Source: Methanosarcinales archaeon
Lineage (GTDB): Archaea; Halobacteriota; Syntropharchaeia; Alkanophagales; Methanospirareceae
Length of the DNA stretch: 17,039 nucleotides
Direction: 5' to 3'
Assembly: GCA_016649585.1 (NCBI GenBank)
Contig: JAENXH010000010.1
Span: forward strand, 1 to 17,039
Each line of letters begins with the position of its first letter. Position 1 is the stretch's first letter. The translations under genes and the position numbers were made by a program. This document shows positions 5,922 to 12,658 of the stretch, piece after piece. The notes beneath the pieces are model-generated. The model searched no databases. It worked only from the letters and a program-made list of their open reading frames with translations, and was not told the origin of the DNA.

Positions 5922-8084
5922 ATGAGAGTAGCAATAATATATAATAGAGATTCGGCAGGCGTGATCAATCAGTTCGGTATGCAGAATAAAGAGGTGTACA
6001 ATCCGAAGACCGTTAAATTGGTAGCGGAATCGCTGGAAAAAGAGGGGCATAATGTCCGAATTGCCGAGGGGAATATGTACATCATCGAGAAGTTACAAGA
6101 ATTCATGCCCAGGGTAATCGAAGGCGAGCGGATGGGCATGGTATTCAACATGGCTTATGGCATCCAGGGTGAGAGCCGTTATACACATCTTCCAGCCATG
6201 CTGGAGATGCTCGGCATCCCTTACGTGGGTTCAGGACCTGAAGGACACTCACTTGCCCTTGATAAGGTGATTACCAAGATAATAATGCAAAAACATGACA
6301 TCCCGACTCCCAATTTCTGGGTCTATTCCTCAGGTGATGAGGATATAAGAGATGTTCAGTATCCGGTTATCGTAAAGCCAAAGATGGAGGCAGTCTCGTA
6401 TGGTATCAAGATAGTGGATAATGAAGATGATTTACGTGAGGCAGTAAAATTCGTGGTCTCTGAATTCAAACAACAGGCGCTGGTAGAGCAGTTTATTCGC
6501 GGCAGGGAATTCTCTGTGGGGCTGCTGGGCAATGGCGATCTGGAAGCGTTTCCGGTTCTGGAGATAGATCTTGAAAACGATCCTGATGCCATCCAGACTG
6601 TGGACGATAAAAAGCAAAAACCCAGAGGCAAGATATGTCCTGCAAAGATCTCTCAGAAATTGGCAGATGATATGGTCAGGATGAGTAAAGATGCTTTTCG
6701 AGCACTTGGATTAAGGGATTTTGCCCGTGTGGACATTCGCATGGATGAAGATGAAAATATATACTTGTTAGAGATCAATTCAATGGCGAGCCTTGGCCAG
6801 ACAGGTTCTTATGTCTATGCGGCAAACGTTGCCGGCTATGATTATGCCAGACTGGTAAATAAAATTCTTGAAGTTGCCGCGGTCAGATATTTTTCTGAAA
6901 AGGTTTTGTCTCAAGAAGAAAGAGCGTACCTAACCGAAGATAAATTACCATTATCGGTGCGAATTCGCGGGTTTTTAAGAAGTAAACAGGATGAAACAGA
7001 AAGACTACTCGCAAAAATGGTAAATACTAATTCCTATGTGCGCAATGTAGAAGGTGTTAATGCACTGGGCACGTTAGTCTGGCAGCAGTTGAGTCCTTTA
7101 GGCTTCGCGCATCAGGTCATTCCCCAGGTAGAAGTGGGAAATATCCTGGTATTAAGCAATTCGCAGGAGGCTGAATATGATGTGTTACTTCTTAGCCATC
7201 TGGACAATTCCATTCCGTTTGCAAGCCAGATCCGTTACCATGAGACTGAACAGAAACTTTATGGGACTGCTATATGGGACAGTAAAGGCGGATTGGCGGT
7301 AATGATTGCCGCATTACGAGCATTGCGGTTTGTCCGTCGCCTGCGAAAGATGAAAATAGGGTTATTGTTGACCACCGATAATACTATGCAGGGACGGATA
7401 ACAAAGAATAGCATACAGGACATTTCACGTAGGGCAAAGGCTGTAATAGAGTTAAGCGGTGCATCTTTGGATGGCACTGTAATCACCTCTCGTTCAGGCG
7501 CGGCGGTATACAATTGCCAGATGAATCTCGTAAATGCGGAGAATGCCGAGAATGTCGCCAAAGCAATTGCACGCTTTAACCATCTTTTGGCAAGTTTAAC
7601 CAAACTATCCAGTGAAGCCGATGGCGTGGTAGTGGTTCCAAGGGATGTAAGGATGCATTCAGGCATTGCAACTCTATTTGCGCACTGTGAAGCGTCACTG
7701 AGTCTACGATTTAATGATCAAGAACAGGCAGAAACTCTCGATCAAAAGATACGCCAGATTGTAAAGAAAATGAACAGCAGGAAGTACAGTTTCCAGATTG
7801 AAGGTGGCATTCGGCGTTTCCCAATGATATCTAACATAGAAACAAAGAAGCTTTATCAGCGGGTAAAGGATATTGGAAATCTGCTGGACATCAGAGTGCT
7901 TGAAGAGCACAGGTGGAGTTCATCCGCTATATGTTCTGTAAATCAAGACATAGCAAGGATTGACGGTCTGGGCCCTATTGGCGATGCGCCACATGAGCAC
8001 GAAGAATATATACTGCGGCATAGCCTGCTTGATAGAGCTGCCATACTTGCGCTGCTGCTGGATGATCTGAGGCGGAGGAAATAG
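5922..8084 (+). CDS. Fusion of D-Ala-D-Ala-ligase-like ATP-grasp domain and M20-peptidase-like domain
   Basis: A 720-residue two-domain protein. Residues 1 to about 330 are an ATP-grasp ligase of the D-Ala-D-Ala-ligase type: PreATP fold (MRVAIIYNRD), GIPYVGSG (98-105), LDKVITK (113-119), VIVKPK (149-154), VEQFIRGREFSVG (188-200), and intact metal-binding positions in RVDIRMD (269-275) and LLEINSMAS (282-290; E284, N286). Residues from about 340 to 720 resemble the M20 metallopeptidase family: SHLDNS (425-430), WDSKGG (452-457), E510 and HEHEEYI (691-697) keep most metal ligands, but the catalytic D-E-E is TTDNTMQG (484-491). The protein probably joins an amino acid or peptide to another amine with ATP; the M20 half may bind rather than cut its product. 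It is first of three tightly linked genes. The substrate is unknown. Confidence 0.85.
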   Translation: MRVAIIYNRDSAGVINQFGMQNKEVYNPKTVKLVAESLEKEGHNVRIAEGNMYIIEKLQEFMPRVIEGERMGMVFNMAYGIQGESRYTHLPAMLEMLGIPYVGSGPEGHSLALDKVITKIIMQKHDIPTPNFWVYSSGDEDIRDVQYPVIVKPKMEAVSYGIKIVDNEDDLREAVKFVVSEFKQQALVEQFIRGREFSVGLLGNGDLEAFPVLEIDLENDPDAIQTVDDKKQKPRGKICPAKISQKLADDMVRMSKDAFRALGLRDFARVDIRMDEDENIYLLEINSMASLGQTGSYVYAANVAGYDYARLVNKILEVAAVRYFSEKVLSQEERAYLTEDKLPLSVRIRGFLRSKQDETERLLAKMVNTNSYVRNVEGVNALGTLVWQQLSPLGFAHQVIPQVEVGNILVLSNSQEAEYDVLLLSHLDNSIPFASQIRYHETEQKLYGTAIWDSKGGLAVMIAALRALRFVRRLRKMKIGLLLTTDNTMQGRITKNSIQDISRRAKAVIELSGASLDGTVITSRSGAAVYNCQMNLVNAENAENVAKAIARFNHLLASLTKLSSEADGVVVVPRDVRMHSGIATLFAHCEASLSLRFNDQEQAETLDQKIRQIVKKMNSRKYSFQIEGGIRRFPMISNIETKKLYQRVKDIGNLLDIRVLEEHRWSSSAICSVNQDIARIDGLGPIGDAPHEHEEYILRHSLLDRAAILALLLDDLRRRK

Positions 8085-8088
8085 CATA

Positions 8089-9714
8089 ATGGATTTTAAG
8101 GAGATAGAATCAAAGTTTCAACCAACTGAGGATGGTAAGTGTGCAGAGGCGGAAAACGGCATGGTCGCCACTGCCTTCCCTGATGCGACTTATGCTGGTG
8201 TTGCGATGTTAAAGCGGGGCGGGAACGCAGTGGATGCAGCCTGTGCCGCGGCTTTAGCACTTGGGGTCTGTGAGCCCCAGAGCAGTGGTATCGGTGGTCA
8301 GACCATGATGCTAATCAGTTTAGGGGAAAAGGTACTGGCAATTGATGGCTCATCCAGGGCGCCCTCACTTGCCCATGTTAGTGGAATTTACAAGGGTGAT
8401 CGTTCTTATGGTTATCGTGCCACTACTGTACCCAGCACACCTGCCACCCTGGGGTATGTCAACAACCATTATGGAAGACTGTCGTGGGAAAAAATCATGG
8501 AACCCGCCATCCGTTTAGCAGAGTATGGATATGTAATCACCCCCTTGCAGCATCGTCTCCAGAAACAGGAACTCAAAAACTTTGATAAGGTTGAGTCTCG
8601 GTCGGGTAAGAGATACTTTCTAAAGGCGGGAGAACCCTATACCCCAGGAGAGAGATTCTACCAGCCAGATCTCGCCAAAATGTTACGGATACTTGCCAGG
8701 AAGGGTGTAGAAGAGTTCTATCAGGGAACAATCGCCAAGCAGATAGACGCAGATATGCGTGAGAATGGCGGGTTGCTCAGATATGACGATCTTGCCTTGA
8801 TCCCCTGGCCCATACTGCGCAAGCCTCTGAAACGGAAATTCAGAGGATTGTTCGTTTACAGTATGCCACCACCGGGTGCCGGAAGAAGCCTGCTCTTCAC
8901 CTTGATGATGATAAATATGATAAAGCCCAGGCACCTGAATAGAGACGAGTTTGACCGGGCACTGCTGTTAGTGGAAATTTTTAGAAATAGCATACTGGAA
9001 CGATCAGACCGACCCTTTGATCCCAATTATTATCCGCAAGTAGCAGGAGAGAATATGCTTAAGCGCACTTATGTGCGTAAATGCATTCATAAAATCACCC
9101 GTGAAACGCAGATACATATGCCGATCCATGAAACCGAAGATGAACTGGCAGGAGAGACAACACATCTTTCGGTTATAGACAATTCTGGCATGGCGGTCAG
9201 TCTGACCCAGTCCATTGAAAAGGTCTATGGTAGTAAATCGGCTGCGGCTGGGCTTGGTTTTCTTTATAACAACTACCTGTCGGATTATGAATACAAAATA
9301 TTCTCACATCCGTTTTATCTACGCCCAAATGCAGTTCCCTGGGCTACTGTCGCACCAACTCTTATATTCAGGAATAAGGAGATATGGCTAGCAGTGGGCA
9401 GCCCTGGCAGTGAACGAATCTTTTCCTCCATTGCCCAATTCTTGATCCATGTGGTTGACGAGCACCAACCGATTGATGAGGCAATGCAAGCCCCACGCCT
9501 GCATTGTTCACTGGGCGGGCGTGTAAGTCTCGAAGCGGAACGTTTTCCTGATGAACTTGTAACACTTTTTCAAGAGAAGGGCTATAGAATAGATAAAAGG
9601 GAACCATTTTCTTTTTATCTTGGTGCTATACACGCGGTACTAAAAAAGCACGATGGTACTGGCTTTCAGGGCGTAGCCGAGGTGAGAAGGGATGGAACAG
9701 CCGGAGGATACTAA
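8089..9714 (+). CDS. Gamma-glutamyltranspeptidase family (GGT-like) Ntn-hydrolase
   Basis: A 541-residue protein covering the whole GGT fold as one precursor. Family hallmarks are GMVATAFPDAT (24-34), GGNAVDAACA (44-53), ETTHLSVID (356-364), in which T357 should become the N-terminal nucleophile after self-cleavage, FLYNNYL (391-397) and GSPGSERI (437-444). There is no signal peptide or N-terminal membrane helix, so the enzyme should act in the cytoplasm, unlike classical periplasmic GGT. The D-x-R-E-x-A-P segment that holds the substrate alpha-carboxylate in classical GGT reads DGSSRAP (86-92), lacking that Arg, as in GGT-like acylases of unassigned specificity. The start is 4 nt after the upstream stop, with GGAGG at 8074-8078. 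It probably hydrolyses or transfers an acyl/glutamyl group made by the neighbouring ligase. Confidence 0.88.
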   Translation: MDFKEIESKFQPTEDGKCAEAENGMVATAFPDATYAGVAMLKRGGNAVDAACAAALALGVCEPQSSGIGGQTMMLISLGEKVLAIDGSSRAPSLAHVSGIYKGDRSYGYRATTVPSTPATLGYVNNHYGRLSWEKIMEPAIRLAEYGYVITPLQHRLQKQELKNFDKVESRSGKRYFLKAGEPYTPGERFYQPDLAKMLRILARKGVEEFYQGTIAKQIDADMRENGGLLRYDDLALIPWPILRKPLKRKFRGLFVYSMPPPGAGRSLLFTLMMINMIKPRHLNRDEFDRALLLVEIFRNSILERSDRPFDPNYYPQVAGENMLKRTYVRKCIHKITRETQIHMPIHETEDELAGETTHLSVIDNSGMAVSLTQSIEKVYGSKSAAAGLGFLYNNYLSDYEYKIFSHPFYLRPNAVPWATVAPTLIFRNKEIWLAVGSPGSERIFSSIAQFLIHVVDEHQPIDEAMQAPRLHCSLGGRVSLEAERFPDELVTLFQEKGYRIDKREPFSFYLGAIHAVLKKHDGTGFQGVAEVRRDGTAGGY

Positions 9715-10519
9715 AATGGGGACTGTATATCCCTTGTTGATCTCCATTCCTCATGGTGGCGATGTCGTCCCACCAGAAATAGAAGAGATAGTTAGCATAA
9801 CAGGCAGAGATGTCTTCTATGACGGTGATACCTTAACCCGAGAGATATACGATTTCAGGAACAGTGTAGCGGCTTTTATCGAAATGCCCATCGCACGTGC
9901 AATAGTAGATGTAAACAGGGCACCTGACGACCGCCCACCAAAGAACCCGGATGGTGTTGTAAAGGCTGTGACCACAAATGGTACGCCTGTATATAAGAAG
10001 GGTATGTTTCCAGATGGTGCTCTTATTGAAGAATTATTGCAGAGATATTACTTCCCCTATCACAAAAAGCTTGACGATCTTCTGGACAATCACAACATCA
10101 AGTTGGCTCTTGACTGTCATAGTATGCTACCTAAATCACCTCCAATTAGCGATAACCTTGGTCAGCCCAGGCCACTTATATGTTTATGTAATCGAGGCGA
10201 CAACCGGGGGAGGCCTACTGGAAGGCCTATAACTTGCCCTCCTGAATGGATCCAGACGCTTGCAGAATCCTTTCGGCGTGTATTTCCCAATGAAGGTGCG
10301 GTCACAATAAATAATCCCTTTTTAGGTGGATATATTTCACAAGTTCACTATGGACGAAGGGGAATCCCCTGGATTCAAATAGAGATTAATCGTACGCTCT
10401 ACTTAAACGAAGCTTATTTTAATCCACATGAATTAAGAGTAAAAACGGAGATAATTCGGGGATTAAGAGAAAAAATATTCAATGCTATTGTACGATTCTG
10501 GACTGAGATTTCAGACTGA
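9692..10519 (+). CDS. N-formylglutamate amidohydrolase family protein
   Basis: A 275-residue member of the FGase family (PF05013), zinc hydrolases related to carboxypeptidases that cleave N-formyl- or N-acyl-glutamate-type amides. Motifs are SIPHGG (18-23), VDVNRAPDDRP (72-82), PYHKKL (122-127), DCHSM (141-145), GGY (212-214) and IEINRTLY (230-237); PHGG and DCHS hold likely metal ligands. Two starts are possible: 9692, which overlaps the GGT-like gene by 23 bases and has GAGGTGA six bases before it, and 9716, which follows the GGT stop directly and has GGAGG eight bases before it. The conserved fold begins after both. With an ATP-grasp ligase and a GGT-like enzyme in the same operon, an amide made or remodelled by this pathway is more likely its substrate than a histidine-breakdown intermediate. 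Confidence 0.85.
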   Translation: MEQPEDTKMGTVYPLLISIPHGGDVVPPEIEEIVSITGRDVFYDGDTLTREIYDFRNSVAAFIEMPIARAIVDVNRAPDDRPPKNPDGVVKAVTTNGTPVYKKGMFPDGALIEELLQRYYFPYHKKLDDLLDNHNIKLALDCHSMLPKSPPISDNLGQPRPLICLCNRGDNRGRPTGRPITCPPEWIQTLAESFRRVFPNEGAVTINNPFLGGYISQVHYGRRGIPWIQIEINRTLYLNEAYFNPHELRVKTEIIRGLREKIFNAIVRFWTEISD

Positions 10520-10591
10520 CTTTTGTTAGGTGACATTTAGAAAAATCAAGCTGATACAGCTCGTTGTACACCGGAAAATTTGAACCTAATC

Positions 10592-11172
10592 TTATCTATC
10601 TATAAAGGTGGGGAAGTTTCTTTTCCTTAGTTCGTGCTCCCACATATCCAGCATGCACACCTGTATTTGAGAGCACTTCCATGCTCCAGGTTCTTTGAAG
10701 AACGCATCGAGCGCCGTATTTTTGCGCGTTCGGCCGATCCAGATGACTCCGCCGATTTACGGTACAGGTCGCGCACCACCGTCAGATAGTTATGACCTTT
10801 CCGATATGCGATCTCGTCCACACCGAGTTTCGTTGGGCTCAGATCGTCAATACCGGTAACGAGCTTGCTTAAGTACTTCTTAACGATGCGCTTTGTGGTC
10901 TTCCAGTTTATTTTTGCCACATCAGCAGCATCCGTGACGTGAGATTCATCTTCGGGCACAGATAGATCGAGATCTCTAATCGTGCGAGTATACGTGCCTT
11001 CAATAAAGGAGCATCGCTTGCCACATTCAGGACAGTCACCAGTCTTACGCGTACAGGTCAAAAACAGCGTTATCCCCCGCTCATCATCGATCACATCGCA
11101 AAGCTTATAACCGTGGAAATCAAACATGTTTCTGAATATGGGCGATAGCTTTAGGCGAGTCATTTTTGCCAA
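10592..11172 (-). pseudogene. Decayed ISL3-family transposase
   Basis: The open frame 10627-11172 encodes an ISL3-type transposase N-terminus: a zinc-finger-like C-x2-C-x3-C segment (CPECGKRC), an HTH part (DAADVAKINWKTTKRI) and the first DDE-domain motif (LGVDEIAYRKGHNYLTVVRDL). Compared with the family, about 50-70 residues are missing between IRDLDLS and DAADVAK. Near 10757-10764 the frame is lost; the -1 frame continues the family pattern (GGVIWIGRTRKN, ALDAFFKE, VCMLDMWEHE) to about 10630 and reaches a stop at 10592. The last acidic residue and the rest of the C-terminus are absent. The first codon is TTG at 11172 or ATG at 11163. Terminal inverted repeats could not be identified. This is an inactive insertion-sequence remnant. 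Confidence 0.8.
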
Positions 11173-11297
11173 AAGAGATAGCTCTCACCGTAGTTATATC
11201 TCCCTATTCATCCCAAAGTGGGAGAAGAACCATATTTTTAAAATCCAAAACCCATCTTTTCTTAAATAAATGGAAATGGTGCGACGTAAGCGCTCTA

Positions 11298-11795
11298 TTA
11301 CCTTTCTTCGTTTTTTTCGTTTATGTCCTGCTGCATCACCTTCTCATCTTTATGCGTGTATATGCGTGCGGCAGCGCTTTTCAGGATGTTTTCCAGCATC
11401 CCCGTATAGGACATTCCAGCAAAGGCAACCATCTTTGCGAGATGTCCATCCCAGCACCAGCCGGGGTTAGGATTAACTTCTAAGAGTTTGGGATTGCCCT
11501 GTGCATCCAAGCGCCAGTCGAAGCGAGCATAATCTCTACATTCCAGCCGCTCAAAGAGTTTCAAGCACCACTCTATGAGTTTTCGCTCCACTTCTTCAGG
11601 AAGTTCTGCGTGAATGGAGCGGATATTCCAATAGGGCGACTCGGGAAGCCACTTCGCTTCGTAGCCACAGATCTTCGGCAATCCTTCTGGAAGCGATGAG
11701 TAATCCTCTTCGATAATCGGGAGAACCGTGTACGATTCGGGTGGATTGCCAATAATGCCTACACTCAGGTCCTTACCAGTCATAAACTCCTCCAC
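11298..11795 (-). pseudogene. C-terminal half of an ATP-grasp (D-Ala-D-Ala-ligase-like) gene, 5'-truncated
   Basis: A 165-residue open frame with GTG at 11795 that starts abruptly at VEEFMTGKDLSVG, a motif in the middle of D-Ala-D-Ala-ligase-like ATP-grasp proteins (compare VEQFIRGREFSVG in the 5922 gene). The metal-binding part is intact: YARFDWRLD (89-97) and LLEVNPNPGWCWDG (104-117; E106, N108). The PreATP domain and ATP-contacting lysines are missing, so it cannot be a normal ligase. The upstream flank is not ligase sequence but a copy of the leader and first codons of the MscS-like gene. An ATG at 11783 overlaps the stop of that copied reading frame as ATGA, so re-initiation could still express the fragment. 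The remnant suggests a second amide-forming ligase once stood here. Confidence 0.75.
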
Positions 11796-11857
11796 TCGAT
11801 CATTGTTCCAATAGCCGTAGCAAAGCTATCCATCATTACGTCAACTATAGCTACCAT
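11780..11857 (-). pseudogene. Truncated duplicate of the 5' end of the MscS-like gene
   Basis: Starting at the ATG at 11857 the copy encodes MVAIVDVMMDSF then ATAIGTMIEW, matching the first 22 codons of the 228-908 gene, and then runs into RSL and a TGA at 11780 inside the ATP-grasp fragment. Several differences from the intact gene are synonymous (GCA/GCT, ACC/ACG, GTC/GTA) and the amino acid changes are conservative (VI to IV, I to M), so the copy evolved as a working gene before it was cut. The junction falls in a short stretch, GTGG, shared by the two sequences. Confidence 0.75.
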
Positions 11858-11965
11858 TTTTTATATCACCTCCTTTTTGTTTGATTGGGCGGTTAGGCCT
11901 TCCAGCCGCATCAGCACTTCCATGAAAGTGCTATAAACATTTGGTGCCATAATATATGAAACTTT
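11858..11965 (-). promoter_or_regulatory. Duplicated leader and promoter of the MscS-like type
   Basis: The copied leader keeps the AAGGAGGTGA ribosome site and the neighbouring CAAACAAAAAGG stretch of the leader at 909-1020. It keeps a hairpin (AGCACTT at 11913-11919 with AAGTGCT at 11926-11932) although the loop and inner pair differ. A TATA-like CATATATTATG around 11950-11960 again lies about 25 bp before this hairpin. The second hairpin of the intact leader is not conserved. Confidence 0.5.
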
Positions 11966-11972
11966 ACCTTAC

Positions 11973-12084
11973 ATCGGCTTTGCACTTTTAATCACATCTG
12001 CACTTTTATTCCGAAAGTTGCACTTTTAATCGCTGGTTTGCACTTTTAATCGGGCAAACGGGGCATTAAAAATGCAAAGCCGAT
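11973..12084. repeat. Long inverted repeat, upstream side of the cassette-like segment
   Basis: The 20-base arms 11973-11992 and 12065-12084 are complementary at 19 of 20 positions and enclose 72 bases. The single mismatch (C opposite A) is at the same place as in the inverted repeat at 12447-12498, and the two pairs share GGCTTTGCACTTTTAAT, so they have a common origin. Confidence 0.75.
11981..12051 (+). repeat. Four tandem TGCACTTTTAAT units
   Basis: TGCACTTTTAATC or a one-base variant starts at 11981, 11999, 12019 and 12039, a period of 18-20 bases with unlike 7-base joins. A further copy is at 12455 in the downstream inverted repeat. The joins are too short and the units too short for a CRISPR array. 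Confidence 0.7.
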
Positions 12085-12168
12085 ACCCACAAAACGTTAG
12101 GCGGAATGCTTGCTACGGGCAAAATATTTAAAGTCTAACTATTTCATAATAGTATGTAGGAATACAAG

Positions 12169-12369
12169 ATGACAAACAAAAAATGCCCAAAATGCGGTAG
12201 TGAAAACATTGATGAAGGTAGTATTGGAGGAGCCGTTTTTGGATACAAATCACATAAACAGGGTTTATTTTCAGAGCCAGTTAAAGACTTTGAAGCAAAG
12301 CTTTGTTTAGATTGTGGATATGTAGAATTTTACATAAATGTTGACAAATTAAAGAAAAAGTTGAAATAG
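12169..12369 (+). CDS. Small zinc-ribbon protein of unknown function
   Basis: A 66-residue protein with CPKCGS at 6-11 and CLDCGY near 46-51, two knuckles of a treble-clef or zinc-ribbon fold about 40 residues apart, and a Lys-rich C-terminus. Such proteins usually bind nucleic acid or another protein; I do not recognise a specific family. It is the only gene between the two inverted repeats at 11973-12084 and 12447-12498. A TATA-like AATATTTAAAG lies at about 12123-12133, and only a weak AGG precedes the start. The gene is more AT-rich than its neighbours and is probably the cargo of a mobile cassette-like segment. Confidence 0.65.
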   Translation: MTNKKCPKCGSENIDEGSIGGAVFGYKSHKQGLFSEPVKDFEAKLCLDCGYVEFYINVDKLKKKLK

Positions 12370-12446
12370 TAATTTTGCCCTTCGCTCGCACTCTCCTCGC
12401 TATCGTTCGTTCTGGTCTAACGACCTCGTATAACAAGCGAATATAC

Positions 12447-12498
12447 GGGGCTTTGCACTTTTAATTGGGTAAAAGTGGTATTAAAAATGCAAAGCCCC
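12447..12498. repeat. Long inverted repeat, downstream side of the cassette-like segment
   Basis: The 19-base arms 12447-12465 and 12480-12498 match at 18 of 19 positions and enclose a 14-base loop, so a strong hairpin forms on either strand. It lies about 77 bases after the zinc-ribbon stop and could also act as a transcription end, but it lacks a T-run. Its arms are homologous to those of the 11973-12084 repeat. Confidence 0.75.
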
Positions 12499-12505
12499 TT
12501 ACATC

Positions 12506-12658
12506 CAAATAATGATGAGTGAAGATTATTATTGCCGAAACGTGCTTCGTTACAACTCAATTGAGTCGTGCACACTAAATCGATGCATCGTAGAAGCCTG
12601 ACGACCTTTAGCGCGAAGAATCGTGCAGCTGTTACGTTTGGGATACCGGGAATTTGCG
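12506..12658. other. Non-coding stretch after the cassette-like segment
   Basis: No credible gene. It contains two exact palindromes, ACTCAATTGAGT (12555-12566) and CGATGCATCG about 15 bases later. They lie past the end of the glycosyltransferase operon on the minus strand. No hairpin with a T-run for terminating that operon was seen. Confidence 0.35.

Larger units (their letters stand above)
11967..12505. mobile_element. Cassette-like segment with a zinc-ribbon gene
   Basis: CCTTACATC occurs at both edges (11967-11975 and 12497-12505) and overlaps the outer ends of two related inverted repeats, whose outermost arms are also inverted repeats of one another (GGCTTTGCACTTTTAAT and its complement). 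Inside, GTTAGGC (12096-12102) follows the first inverted repeat and GTCTAAC (12415-12421) precedes the second, the order and consensus of integron attC half-sites (GTTRRRY, RYYYAAC). The outer half-sites are not visible and no integrase is in the window. It may be an integron-type cassette, a small non-autonomous transposon with 9-bp target duplication, or a chance arrangement of repeats. Confidence 0.45.

Noticed and set aside
7259..7666. Minus-strand open frame of 135 codons inside the ATP-grasp/M20 gene
   Set aside because: Antisense to the conserved M20-like region; composition looks like a shadow, with no supporting start signal.
11166..11483. Plus-strand open frame of 105 codons between the transposase remnant and the ATP-grasp fragment
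   Set aside because: Overlaps two pseudogenes antisense and resembles no protein family; the start overlaps the transposase start.
11981..12051. Regular 18-20-base spaced repeats considered as a CRISPR array
   Set aside because: Repeat units are about 12-13 bases and joins about 7 bases, far below CRISPR dimensions; no cas gene is in the window.
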